The notes beneath the pieces were generated by a model. It was not told where the DNA came from. It did not search any database and saw only the letters and a program-made list of their open reading frames with translations. A stretch of 64,000 bases of DNA from Leuconostoc lactis (lineage in GTDB: Bacteria > Bacillota > Bacilli > Lactobacillales > Lactobacillaceae): positions 597,001 to 661,000 of the forward strand of contig NZ_CP042420.1 of assembly GCF_007954625.1 (NCBI RefSeq), written 5' to 3'. Position numbers and translations under genes: made by a program. Positions 8,080-16,648 of this stretch are shown piece after piece; position 1 is the stretch's first letter, and every line of letters begins with the position of its first letter.

Positions 8080-8315
8080 ACTTGAAATTAGCACTTATTT
8101 GAGTAGGATAAACATTCGGCGTGAAGAGAAGCAGTGGTTGGTGAAAACTGCACAGGTGTTACTATCCGAAATACAGCTATCGATTTAAGCGTGGCAGCAC
8201 CATGTTATCAAATGCCAAAGTGATGCGTTTTTTAACGCGTAAGCTGGGTGGTACCACGGATTTTTAATTGTCGATTCGTCCCTTCTGTCAAAGTGACAGC
8301 AGGGACTTTTTTATT
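8080..8315 (+). ncRNA. T-box leader, probably tyrosine-specific
   Basis: The leader shows the main T-box landmarks. The 5' side of the specifier loop has GAGTA (about 8102-8106) followed by GGATA, which pairs with TATCC (8163-8167). An apical helix GCAGT/ACTGC carries GGTTGGTG. The 3' side of the specifier loop reads GAAATACAG, giving TAC (8172-8174, Tyr) as the most likely specifier codon. The T-box core TGGGTGGTACCACG is at 8245-8258, and a terminator stem GTCCC..GGGAC with seven T is at 8278-8313. TGGT would pair with a tRNA whose discriminator base is A, as in tRNA-Tyr. Uncharged tRNA would stabilise the antiterminator and allow expression of the NhaC-type transporter gene. Confidence 0.88.
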
Positions 8316-8357
8316 GCAAAAAAACATCAGGGAACTGATGGCGACAGGAGAAAAAAT

Positions 8358-9713
8358 ATGGCAAAACAACTCAGTACCAAGTTGTCAGCTTTTTTGTTAT
8401 TAGGAACGGTGATTATTTTGGCAGTGGGTGTGATTGGCTTTGGCCTTATGCCGATTGCCCCAATTTTAGCTGTGATTGGGTTAATCATGGTTGTGGCACG
8501 CTTGCGTGGCGTGTCATGGACAACGAGTCAACGTGAACTGGTGAAAGGGATTGAATCAGGACTGACACCATTATTCCTTTTCTTATTGATTGGGGCATTA
8601 ATTGCGCTGTGGTTGGCAACTGGCGTGATTCCCACGATGATTTGGGCGGGCTTTAAAATTTTAACGCCGGCGTTTTTCTTGCCAACGGCGTTTGTGACGA
8701 CCTCGCTGGTGGGTGCTTTGATTGGGAGTGCCTTTACAACCTTATCGACGGTCGGCGTATCGCTGATGGGTGTGGGGACATTGATGGGGATGAATCCAGC
8801 GATTGTGGCGGGAATTGTCTTATCGGGTGCAATTTTTGGTGATAAGAGTTCACCTTTGTCAGAATCAACGAACTTGGCCAGTGCCATTTCAGGGACGGAT
8901 CTTTTTGCCCATATTAAAAATTTGATGTGGACGACTTTGCCGGCTTGGGTCGTGACGTTTATCGTGAGTGTGGTCTTGAGTGCTGGGTATCGAGCAGATG
9001 CACAGGCGACCCAAAAGATTGCCGCCTTATTACCCTTGCTACAACCAACATGGTGGGCGCTTGTCCCTTTGGGATTGCTCGTCATTACGGCTTGGTATAA
9101 AGTACCCGCCATTCCGGCGTTGATGCTCAATATTTTAGTCACAAGTGCTGCCTTTTTATGGCAACATAATGTGCCAGCGTTGGCAGATTTAGTCGTGAAT
9201 GGCTTTAAAACGACCAGCACCAATCCAACATTGATGGCCTTGCTCAACCGCGGTGGCATGGCTGCGATGATGTCAACGATCATGATGATTATGTTGGCCT
9301 TGGGACTTGGCGGCCTGTTGAGTGGTTTAGGGATTTTAAATGCGGTCATGCAACCGATCGTGTCGCATCTTAAGACCCAACGTGCTATTATTTTGGCCAC
9401 CCTGTTCACGGGGATTGGGGCAAACTTTTTGGTGGGCGAACAGTATCTCGCCACAATTTTGCCCGGTCAATTGTTTAAGAACAGCTTTAAAGCTGTTAAG
9501 CTCTCGCCATTGGCGCTGGGGCGGACGATTGAAGACTCTGGGACGGTCATGAATTATTTGGTCCCTTGGGGGGTTGCCGGTGGTTTTGCGGCGCAAACAC
9601 TGGGCGTTCCCGTACTGGCCTTTGCACCGTTTACTTTGTTTGCCTTACTCTCACCGGTGATGTCGATTTTGTCAGCCGTGACGGGAATTGGCTTAAAACA
9701 AGCCGACAACTAA
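8358..9713 (+). CDS. NhaC-family antiporter, probable tyrosine transporter
   Basis: A 451-residue integral membrane protein with about 11-12 hydrophobic segments, of the NhaC Na+/H+ antiporter superfamily. The block GDKSSPLSESTNLAS near residue 165 is typical. The ATG at 8358 has AGGAG 7 nt upstream; in-frame codons before it fall in the T-box terminator. A Tyr-type T-box precedes it directly, as described for Bacillus YheL-like proteins predicted to import tyrosine. Import of tyrosine or a precursor is therefore more likely than pure sodium extrusion; this rests on the leader, not on the protein sequence. Confidence 0.85.
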   Translation: MAKQLSTKLSAFLLLGTVIILAVGVIGFGLMPIAPILAVIGLIMVVARLRGVSWTTSQRELVKGIESGLTPLFLFLLIGALIALWLATGVIPTMIWAGFKILTPAFFLPTAFVTTSLVGALIGSAFTTLSTVGVSLMGVGTLMGMNPAIVAGIVLSGAIFGDKSSPLSESTNLASAISGTDLFAHIKNLMWTTLPAWVVTFIVSVVLSAGYRADAQATQKIAALLPLLQPTWWALVPLGLLVITAWYKVPAIPALMLNILVTSAAFLWQHNVPALADLVVNGFKTTSTNPTLMALLNRGGMAAMMSTIMMIMLALGLGGLLSGLGILNAVMQPIVSHLKTQRAIILATLFTGIGANFLVGEQYLATILPGQLFKNSFKAVKLSPLALGRTIEDSGTVMNYLVPWGVAGGFAAQTLGVPVLAFAPFTLFALLSPVMSILSAVTGIGLKQADN

Positions 9714-9716
9714 TTT

Positions 9717-9756
9717 AAAAAACGCGTGACACCACTGAGTGGGTCACGCGTTTTAT
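9717..9756 (+). terminator. Terminator of the NhaC-type gene
   Basis: AAAACGCGTGAC pairs with GTCACGCGTTTT, with an inner CCAC/GTGG stem; T run follows. Confidence 0.88.
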
Positions 9757-9857
9757 TGTGGGATGCTTGGTCAAGGGGACGTGGTATAATCGAGTAAATA
9801 GGGCATTGGCCGATGTGATTGAGATCGGGTGTTGCGTTGGCGATAAGGGAGCAAGAT

Positions 9858-10316
9858 ATGATTCGTGATATGGTACGTGCAAAACCGTTGAGTTGGCTAT
9901 TATTTATTTTGGGGTCAGATATTTTGACCGCTTATTTGCTTAACCTTTGGCACCAACAACCATTTAGTGCGCCGCAAGATTATTGGACTATTTTGAAATT
10001 AGTCAGCATGGATATGATCAGTTTTGTGTTTATCATGTTGTTTTTGGATTGGTTACATGTGAAGTTTTTTGCTGGGCAACCAGAGAACTGGTTTGACAAA
10101 ACGACCCGCATTGGCGGGAACATTTTGGCAGCCTATTTTGGGTGGTTTAGTGTCCTCTATATTGGCGTCCAAGGGGTAATTTGGTTATTGCAGCAGACGC
10201 AAGCATTTCAAAGTGATGATCTTTTGGTCTTGGCAGTGGTAGCTGGTCTGCTGGCTAGTTTGCATTACATTTTCCGGCAATATATTCCGTGGTCATTTCA
10301 ATTGAATCCGTTTTGA
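9858..10316 (+). CDS. Small integral membrane protein, function unknown
   Basis: A 152-residue protein with four predicted membrane segments (about residues 10-30, 45-70, 82-110 and 120-140) and little soluble sequence. The ATG at 9858 has AAGGGAG 6 nt upstream; TATAAT at 9785-9790 may serve as -10. The gene stands alone between two terminators. I do not recognise a family with certainty and no function is proposed. Confidence 0.75.
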   Translation: MIRDMVRAKPLSWLLFILGSDILTAYLLNLWHQQPFSAPQDYWTILKLVSMDMISFVFIMLFLDWLHVKFFAGQPENWFDKTTRIGGNILAAYFGWFSVLYIGVQGVIWLLQQTQAFQSDDLLVLAVVAGLLASLHYIFRQYIPWSFQLNPF

Positions 10317-10331
10317 ATCCTGCTAATTCAT

Positions 10332-10362
10332 AAGACACGTTGCGTAAACAGTGTCTTTTTTT
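10332..10362 (+). terminator. Terminator
   Basis: Short stem AAGACAC/GTGTCTT with a 12-nt loop and eight T. Confidence 0.7.
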
Positions 10363-10442
10363 TGTTAAAAAATACAGAGACGCGTAAAATAGAATCTAAA
10401 CAATGATTTTATGGTATGTGACAACGATGAGGAGGCGTTAGC

Positions 10443-11099
10443 ATGAGGATATATGCAGTACGACATGGTCAAACTATTTTTAATTGGTTAGACAAAGTCC
10501 AAGGTTGGGCCGATACGCCCTTAACACCAAAAGGCGAAGCAGATGGCCGTGCGGCCGGTCAACGCTTGAAAAATGTGCATTTTGATGCCGCTTTGTCATC
10601 AGATACATCGCGGGCGATTCATACGGCTGAATTTGTGTTGGCTGAAAACCTGCAAACGCCACCAGCGTTAGTCAGCACACCCGAATGGCGGGAATATTTT
10701 TTTGGCAGTTTTGAAGGTGGGGGTAACCATGAGATGTGGTCTGCTGTAGCGGCCGCGTTAGGACTAGTGACAGATGATCCCAGCGAAATTGCTGAACAAG
10801 CGGACATGACGACGATCATGGATACGATTTATCAACTGGATCCGCAACATCTCGGGGAAAATGCGGCCGCCTTTTGGCAACGCATTGATCAAGCTTTGGC
10901 TAACTTGTTGGCAAAATATCCGGCTGACGCGACAATTTTGCTCGTGACGCACGGTCAACTCATTGGTAATTTGGCACAACACTACGGCCAGCTAATGACA
11001 GCGCAACGGCCACAAAACGGCTCGGTGGCTATTTTTGATCTAAGTGCCACCGGTGCTTTGCAAGTGCAAACGGTTAATGATTTGACGACGGTCTTTTAA
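10443..11099 (+). CDS. Histidine phosphatase (phosphoglycerate-mutase-like)
   Basis: A 218-residue protein of the histidine phosphatase superfamily. The phosphorylated His is in YAVRHGQT near residue 8, and the second His in LLVTHGQLIGN near residue 170. An SSDTSRAIHTAE block near residue 55 is also typical. GAGGAGG stands before the ATG. The family contains phosphoglycerate mutases and broad phosphatases; length and motifs fit the phosphatase branch better than glycolytic PGM. Substrate unknown. The recQ gene follows after 37 nt. Confidence 0.9.
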   Translation: MRIYAVRHGQTIFNWLDKVQGWADTPLTPKGEADGRAAGQRLKNVHFDAALSSDTSRAIHTAEFVLAENLQTPPALVSTPEWREYFFGSFEGGGNHEMWSAVAAALGLVTDDPSEIAEQADMTTIMDTIYQLDPQHLGENAAAFWQRIDQALANLLAKYPADATILLVTHGQLIGNLAQHYGQLMTAQRPQNGSVAIFDLSATGALQVQTVNDLTTVF

Positions 11100-11124
11100 C
11101 TGCCCATCGGTTGACGCAATAGCT

Positions 11125-11130
11125 TATAAT
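11125..11130 (+). promoter_or_regulatory. -10 box directly before recQ (possible leaderless start)
   Basis: TATAAT ends 6 nt before the recQ ATG, so transcription would be expected to start at or next to the A of the start codon. No Shine-Dalgarno is present. A -35 at 16-18 nt is weak. Confidence 0.5.
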
Positions 11131-11136
11131 AGAATT

Positions 11137-12936
11137 ATGCAAAAACCGCGTGAAATTTTAAAAGAAGTCTTTGGTTACGATGATTTTCGTACCGGACAAT
11201 TAGATATTATTGAAAAAGTTTTAGCACATAAGCATGCGCTAGCGATTATGCCAACTGGTGGTGGGAAATCCATCACGTATCAGCTACCGGCTGTGATGTT
11301 TGAAGGGATTACTTTGGTCGTCTCGCCGTTGATTTCGCTGATGAAGGACCAAGTGGATGGTCTGAATGCGATGGGGATTGACGCCACCTTTTTGAACTCA
11401 ACTTTGACAGGTCAAGAGCAGGCGCAACGGATGTCAGACATTCGGGCAGGCTTTTATAAAATGTTGTATGTGTCACCTGAACGCTTGGAAATTCCGAGTT
11501 TTTTTAATTTTGTCCAGCAACTGCCGATTGAATTAATTGCCATTGACGAAGCCCATGTTATGTCACAATGGGGACATGATTTCAGACCCAGCTACCTGAA
11601 TATTTTGCCGTTACTCGCACAAATTCCAGGCCAGCCAGCAGTACTTGGTTTGACGGCGACGGCCACGGATCGTGTCCGTCAAAACTTGCAGCAATTACTG
11701 GCTGTTAGTGATGAAGACACTGTTTTAACCGGCTTTGCCCGTGATAATTTGGCCCTTAAAATCGTCCATCAAGTCGATAAACGCCAATATGTCCAAGATT
11801 ATTTGCGGTCTAATACTGGAAAAAGTGGCATTATTTATGCGGCCACGCGTAAACAAGTTGATGAATTATATGACTTTTTGGCTAAAAAAGGTGTCAAAGT
11901 TGGGCGTTATCATGCTGGATTACCAGAAAAAGAGCGTCAAGCGATGCAGGAAGCCTTTTTATATGATGATGTCCAAGTGATGATTGCCACTAATGCTTTT
12001 GGCATGGGGATTAACAAGCCGGATGTGCGTTTTGTCATTCATTATGCCGTGCCAGGCAACATTGAGGCCTATTATCAAGAAATTGGTCGTGCGGGCCGTG
12101 ATGGGTTGCCGTCAGAGGCGGTCTTATTGTATGCACCGCAAGATATTCATTTGCAGGAATTTTTTGTGCAGAAGTCCGAGGGGACCGAAGCGCATAAGCA
12201 AAATGAATACAATAAAATTCGTGAAATGAATGCTTTTGCCAATACGGAAACGTGTCTGCCGCGGTATCTCTTGAGTTACTTTGGTGAGCTGGTGACCGAA
12301 GATTGTGGTCAGTGTTCGAATTGTTTGGATGCGCGTGAGCGGGTGGATGTGACAACCGATGCGCAGCGCGTCTTGGCCAACGTCGTGCGGATGAACCAAA
12401 GCTTTGGGAAAACTTTGGTTGCTAAAGTCCTCAGAGGCTCACGGGATGCCAGTGTGCAAAAGTATGCGCATTTAACGACATTACCCACATTTGGCTTGAT
12501 GAAAGAGCGGACGATTAAAGATATTAGTCGTTTTATTGATTATTTGACGGCCGACGGCTATTTGCGGATTGAAGGCGGCGAATTTCCTGTCTTAAAGCTG
12601 ACAGATCGTGGTGTGCAGGTGCTCAAAGGGCAATTAAAAGTGACCAAGCGGGTTAACCAGCAAGTCATTGCCCAACGTCAAATCAACGTGGCGACTGACG
12701 GTTTAAAGTTATCAGATGAGGATAACCAATTATTTGCTAAATTAAAGATGAAGCGCTTGGCGCTTGCACGTGAAGCGGGCTTGCCACCGTTTATGATTTT
12801 CTCAGATAAAACACTGATGAATATGGCCGTTCTCCGACCAAAAACAGCAGCTGAATTTTTAGCTATTTCTGGTGTTGGTGAGAAGAAATTTGAAATTTAC
12901 CATGATGACTTTGCAGCAGTGCTTGCTGAGGCGTAA
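11137..12936 (+). CDS. recQ: ATP-dependent DNA helicase RecQ
   Basis: A 599-residue superfamily 2 helicase acting in DNA recombination and repair. Walker A is in MPTGGGKSITYQ, Walker B in IDEAH with following VMSQWGHDFRP, and motif VI in YYQEIGRAGRDG. The zinc-binding Cys set of the RecQ C-terminal region (CLPRYLLSYFGE, CGQCSNC) is present, followed by a winged-helix region and an HRDC domain at the C terminus (from about residue 525). Length and domain order are those of full RecQ. No ribosome-binding site is visible and a TATAAT box lies 6 nt before the ATG, pointing to a leaderless mRNA. Confidence 0.96.
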   Translation: MQKPREILKEVFGYDDFRTGQLDIIEKVLAHKHALAIMPTGGGKSITYQLPAVMFEGITLVVSPLISLMKDQVDGLNAMGIDATFLNSTLTGQEQAQRMSDIRAGFYKMLYVSPERLEIPSFFNFVQQLPIELIAIDEAHVMSQWGHDFRPSYLNILPLLAQIPGQPAVLGLTATATDRVRQNLQQLLAVSDEDTVLTGFARDNLALKIVHQVDKRQYVQDYLRSNTGKSGIIYAATRKQVDELYDFLAKKGVKVGRYHAGLPEKERQAMQEAFLYDDVQVMIATNAFGMGINKPDVRFVIHYAVPGNIEAYYQEIGRAGRDGLPSEAVLLYAPQDIHLQEFFVQKSEGTEAHKQNEYNKIREMNAFANTETCLPRYLLSYFGELVTEDCGQCSNCLDARERVDVTTDAQRVLANVVRMNQSFGKTLVAKVLRGSRDASVQKYAHLTTLPTFGLMKERTIKDISRFIDYLTADGYLRIEGGEFPVLKLTDRGVQVLKGQLKVTKRVNQQVIAQRQINVATDGLKLSDEDNQLFAKLKMKRLALAREAGLPPFMIFSDKTLMNMAVLRPKTAAEFLAISGVGEKKFEIYHDDFAAVLAEA

Positions 12937-12953
12937 GATTGCATCAAATATTT

Positions 12954-12980
12954 AAAAGATGGCGGTTGCCATCTTTTTTT
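12954..12980 (+). terminator. Terminator of recQ
   Basis: AAAAGATGGC, GGTT loop, GCCATCTTTT, then further T. Confidence 0.9.
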
Positions 12981-13062
12981 GTGGCCTAAAAGTGTCAACT
13001 GTTGGCACAATGGGCAACGCAGGCATTATATGGTCATTTAAAAAAATAACAAAAAAATTTAC

Positions 13063-13089
13063 GTTAGTTAGTTGCGCGAACAAACCAAC
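13063..13089. promoter_or_regulatory. XylR-type operator upstream of the xyloside symporter
   Basis: Two 11-nt inverted arms of the form GTTnGTTnGTT and its complement are separated by 5 nt (GCGCG); 9 of 11 arm positions are symmetric. The same architecture recurs before xylA (17918-17944). It overlaps the -35 box and spacer of the promoter, as expected of a repressor site. Confidence 0.7.
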
Positions 13090-13100
13090 CGTGATATAGT
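13072..13100 (+). promoter_or_regulatory. Promoter of xynT-xynB
   Basis: TTGCGC (13072-13077) and TATAGT (13095-13100) are 17 nt apart, with TGA before the -10 (extended -10). Confidence 0.7.
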
Positions 13101-13117
13101 AACACTATAAAAAGAAA

Positions 13118-13131
13118 TGTTACCGCTTTCA
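13118..13131 (-). promoter_or_regulatory. cre site before xynT
   Basis: Read on the minus strand, TGAAAGCGGTAACA fits the degenerate cre consensus completely. It lies downstream of the promoter, where CcpA would block elongation. Confidence 0.65.
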
Positions 13132-13220
13132 AAAAATCACAAGCAGCGTTAAGCAAGTTAGATTTTAGAATATGGTGACATAGTATAGCATAATTTGTTA
13201 GCAATAGAAGGAGAAGAAAG

Positions 13221-14690
13221 ATGGACGGAAGTGTTCACAAGAATAATGAATTTGCTAAGCTCACAACGTGGGATCGTGTGAGTTATGGATTGGGCGATTT
13301 TGCTCAAAACTTGGTGTTCGGTACGGTCGGTGGTTTCTTACTATTTTATCTGACGAACATTAACGGTATTTCTGCTGGTGTTGGGGCAACAATCTTTTTG
13401 GTTGTCCGTTGGATTAACGTTGTTTGGGATCCTTGGGTCGGCACGGTTGTCGATAAAGCTCGGGTCACAAAACACGGTAAGTACCGGCCATTCCTGCTAA
13501 ACTTTGGTTTGCCGTTGGTTATTTTGGCGGCATTGCTCTTCTTGCCAGTCGCTAAGGTACTTGGTGCTGGTACAGTAGCCACAACAGCCTACGCAACAGT
13601 TTCATATATGGCAACGGCCTTGGTTTACTCATTTGTTAATATTCCTTATGGTGCCTTGAACGCCTCATTGACACGTGATGAAACAGAAGTCGGTAAGTTG
13701 ACATCAACGCGTATGATGTTGGCCAACGTTGGTAACTTGTTGGTGTACACACTTTTCCCATTGTTTGTGCAATTGGCTTCACCAAACGCGAAATTAACAG
13801 ACACTGGCTTGTTCGGTTTAAAGTTGAATTTGGGTAATTATGCTGCGCCAGAAGCAGCGGGTGCCTGGTTTAAAGTGTACGGCATCTATATGTTGATTGG
13901 GGCAGCGAGCCTATTCGTGGCTTACCGTAACACGAAAGAACGTGTGTTACCTGCAGAAACAGCGGGCGATCAAGTTAAGTATACAGATCTCTTTGCGGAA
14001 TTTAAGCGTAACAAGGCCCTACAAATCTTAGGTATGTTCTTCCTTGTTGGCTTTACATTGATGTTCTTTGGTAACACTGTATGGCCATACTTTATGCAAT
14101 ACAACTTTGGTACTGAAGGTGGTAAGTCAGCTTTGATGGCCTCAATTGGTCTGATTGGCTCAATTCCAGGTATTTTCTTGGTTGTCATGTGGCCACGACT
14201 ACGTGCGACATTAGGTAAGAAAGGTTTCTTCTATACATTCTTGAGTATCTTCATTGTTGGTCAATTGTTGCTCTTTGCTTGGTCAAAGCAACCATCAGCA
14301 GACTGGCTTGGTTTCACTGGTCGTTTCTTGCAACAGTGGGGATTGACATCAGCCACAGGCTTCATGTGGGCCTTGGTTCCTGAAGTTGTGGCGCATGGTG
14401 AATATATCTCTGGTAAGCGTGTGGTCGGCATTATCAACGCCATCATGGGACTTTTCTTCAAGATTGGTTTAGCTTTGGGTGGTATTATCCCAGGTTATTT
14501 GCTTCAAATGACTGACTTTAAGTCAGGCGCTTTGACACAATCAGCACTTGCCCAGACAGGTATTGAATGGTCAATGATTTGGATGCCAGCTATCTTGGCA
14601 CTTTTGGCAATGTTTGTGATTAGCCGTTATCCTTTGTCTGACGCTTATGTTGATAAAATGAATCGCGAACTTAAAGAAAAGAATAGTTAA
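13221..14690 (+). CDS. xynT: Xyloside / xylo-oligosaccharide:cation symporter (GPH family)
   Basis: A 489-residue GPH-family symporter with about 12 membrane segments. WDRVSYGLGDFAQNL at the N terminus and DKARVTKHGKYRPF in the first cytoplasmic loop are family signatures. AGAAGGAGAAGAAAG precedes the ATG. It is followed after 32 nt by a GH43 beta-xylosidase, the arrangement of xynT-xynB in Bacillus and lactic acid bacteria, so xylobiose, short xylo-oligosaccharides or xylosides are the likely cargo. Control by XylR (operator 13063-13089) and CcpA (13118-13131) is inferred from the sites. It differs clearly in sequence from the other GPH symporter at 4005. Confidence 0.9.
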   Translation: MDGSVHKNNEFAKLTTWDRVSYGLGDFAQNLVFGTVGGFLLFYLTNINGISAGVGATIFLVVRWINVVWDPWVGTVVDKARVTKHGKYRPFLLNFGLPLVILAALLFLPVAKVLGAGTVATTAYATVSYMATALVYSFVNIPYGALNASLTRDETEVGKLTSTRMMLANVGNLLVYTLFPLFVQLASPNAKLTDTGLFGLKLNLGNYAAPEAAGAWFKVYGIYMLIGAASLFVAYRNTKERVLPAETAGDQVKYTDLFAEFKRNKALQILGMFFLVGFTLMFFGNTVWPYFMQYNFGTEGGKSALMASIGLIGSIPGIFLVVMWPRLRATLGKKGFFYTFLSIFIVGQLLLFAWSKQPSADWLGFTGRFLQQWGLTSATGFMWALVPEVVAHGEYISGKRVVGIINAIMGLFFKIGLALGGIIPGYLLQMTDFKSGALTQSALAQTGIEWSMIWMPAILALLAMFVISRYPLSDAYVDKMNRELKEKNS

Positions 14691-14722
14691 TTGTTGAAAG
14701 ATTAAGTTAATAGGAGAAAATT

Positions 14723-16411
14723 ATGCAGATTCAGAATCCTGTATTGCCCGGTTTTAATCCGGATCCATCAATTATTCGTGTGGATGATACTTATTACATT
14801 GCAACGTCAACATTTGAATGGTTCCCTGGGGTTCGTATTCATGAATCAAAGGATTTAGTTCACTGGAACCTAGTTAAAAATGTACTTGATACGACTGAGA
14901 TGCTTGATATGAAAGGGAATCCGTCTTCTGGCGGTATCTGGGCACCAGACCTTTCTTATGCGGATGGTAAGTTCTGGCTGATTTTCACCGATGTGAAAAT
15001 TACAGATGGTAACTTCAAGGATATGAAGAACTATCTGACAACAGCTGAAACAATCCAAGGACCATGGACAAAGCCAGTTTTGATTAACGGTGTTGGCTTT
15101 GATGCATCACTATTCCATGATGACGATGGTCGCAAGTATTTGGTACAACAAACATGGGATCATCGTGAATATCGTCATCCGTTCGATGGTATTACGTTGA
15201 CAGAATTTGATACAGATACTATGCAGTTGAAGCCAGAAACGGCACGGACTATTTTTGCCGGCACAGATGTTAAGTTAGTCGAAGGGCCACACTTGTATAA
15301 GATTAACGGTGAATACTACTTGTTCACTGCAGAAGGTGGCACAATCTTTACGCACCAAGAAGTGGTATCACGTTCAAAGACATTGGATGAATTGTCATTT
15401 GTGGTGGAACCAGATGGGCCATTTATCACGAACTTTGATACGCCAAATTCTTATTTGCAAAAGCAAGGCCACGGTGCATTGGTATCAACACCAGGCGACG
15501 AATGGTACTATGCTTCTTTGACGGCACGCCCATGGCATCATGCCAACGAAAGTGCCACGGATCCGCGTGGTTGGTCAACGTTAGGTCGTGAAACAGCAAT
15601 TCAAAAGGTTGAATGGGATGACGAAGGTTGGCCACGGATTGTCGGTGGTCACGGTGGACAAACATTCGTTGACGCACCAAAGGATGCGATTGTGACAGAC
15701 GCACCGGCAGATCATTCACAACATGATGAGTTTGACACACCAACGCTAGACCTTAACTGGAATACTCTACGTGTACCATTTACTGAAAAAATGGGGCACA
15801 CTGGTGATGGTAAGTTAACATTGATTGGACAAGGCTCACTGGCAAATACGTTTGATTTGTCTTTGATTGCACGTCGTTGGCAAGCCTTCTACTTTGATGC
15901 GGAAACAAAGGTGAAGTTTGAGCCTTATTCTTACCAAGCGATGGCCGGTTTAACGAATTACTATAACCACTCACATTGGTCATGGATTTTCATTACTAAG
16001 AATGATGCTGGCCAAAATGTTATCGAAGTTGCCGAAAACAAGGGTGGTCTCCGCAATGGTAGCTACACGTCATATTTGCGTGATCAAGCCCCAGTTATTC
16101 CTGACGGGACAGAATACGTCTACTTTAAGTCTGAAAACCGTAAGGAAACGTATACGTACTATTACTCATTTGACGGGGAAACATGGCATGCAACAGGTGT
16201 TGTGTTAGATGCTGCGGTACTATCAGATGACTATATTGTCCGCGAATATGGTGGCTTCTTTACTGGCGCTTATGTTGGTTTGGCTGCGGTGGATTATTCA
16301 GGCTATGGTTCAACAGCAGAATTTGAGTACTTTGATTACAAAGAACTCGGGGATCGTGTGCTGGCTGACGGCTCGTTCTCATGGGAAAAGTCAGAACAAC
16401 GTTTTGATTAA
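14723..16411 (+). CDS. xynB: Beta-xylosidase, glycoside hydrolase family 43
   Basis: A 562-residue intracellular enzyme that releases xylose from xylobiose and xylo-oligosaccharides. The GH43 residues are visible: general base D14 (GFNPDPS), pKa-modulating D127 (VGFDASLF) and general acid E187 (LVEGPH). They match the positions known for the Selenomonas-type beta-xylosidase almost exactly. The N-terminal five-bladed propeller is followed from about residue 330 by the C-terminal beta-sandwich domain of this subgroup. AGGAG precedes the ATG. It forms an operon with the upstream symporter. Xylose released feeds xylA and xylB downstream. Confidence 0.95.
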   Translation: MQIQNPVLPGFNPDPSIIRVDDTYYIATSTFEWFPGVRIHESKDLVHWNLVKNVLDTTEMLDMKGNPSSGGIWAPDLSYADGKFWLIFTDVKITDGNFKDMKNYLTTAETIQGPWTKPVLINGVGFDASLFHDDDGRKYLVQQTWDHREYRHPFDGITLTEFDTDTMQLKPETARTIFAGTDVKLVEGPHLYKINGEYYLFTAEGGTIFTHQEVVSRSKTLDELSFVVEPDGPFITNFDTPNSYLQKQGHGALVSTPGDEWYYASLTARPWHHANESATDPRGWSTLGRETAIQKVEWDDEGWPRIVGGHGGQTFVDAPKDAIVTDAPADHSQHDEFDTPTLDLNWNTLRVPFTEKMGHTGDGKLTLIGQGSLANTFDLSLIARRWQAFYFDAETKVKFEPYSYQAMAGLTNYYNHSHWSWIFITKNDAGQNVIEVAENKGGLRNGSYTSYLRDQAPVIPDGTEYVYFKSENRKETYTYYYSFDGETWHATGVVLDAAVLSDDYIVREYGGFFTGAYVGLAAVDYSGYGSTAEFEYFDYKELGDRVLADGSFSWEKSEQRFD

Positions 16412-16420
16412 TTGATTTAA

Positions 16421-16448
16421 ATGGATCTTCTTTGAAGATCCATTTTTT
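16421..16448 (+). terminator. Terminator of xynB
   Basis: ATGGATCTTC and GAAGATCCAT are separated by TTT and followed by a T run. Confidence 0.9.
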
Positions 16449-16490
16449 ATTGGCATTAAAAATGGGAATGGGTGATGTTTAAGGTATGGC

Positions 16491-16519
16491 TTGAAGGATA
16501 TGCTGAGTTCACGTACAAT
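16491..16519 (+). promoter_or_regulatory. Promoter of xylR
   Basis: TTGAAG (16491-16496) and TACAAT (16514-16519) are 17 nt apart; transcription would start near 16526, leaving a leader of about 120 nt. Confidence 0.55.
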
Positions 16520-16554
16520 AAATATATAATCGAACAAAAAGTGTAATGATTGCT

Positions 16555-16617
16555 GATAACGAGTTATCGTGACTTGGTTATCCGGCGACGATTGTCGCAA
16601 AAATAGCTATTCGTAGC
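16555..16617 (+). promoter_or_regulatory. Three-hairpin leader of xylR
   Basis: Three short inverted repeats follow one another: GATAAC-GA-GTTATC (16555-16568), GCGAC-GATT-GTCGC (16585-16598) and GCTA-TTCG-TAGC (16606-16617, a UUCG loop). They end 16 nt before the Shine-Dalgarno. The first could instead be a protein operator. No known riboswitch class is recognised. Confidence 0.4.
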
Positions 16618-16648
16618 ATCAGTCCTTTGAAATGGAGTGTCGGTAAAC

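Noticed and set aside
8528..9454. Long minus-strand open frame (about 308 codons) opposite the NhaC-type gene
   Set aside because: It mirrors the codon pattern of the membrane protein gene; composition is not protein-like and no start signal is present.
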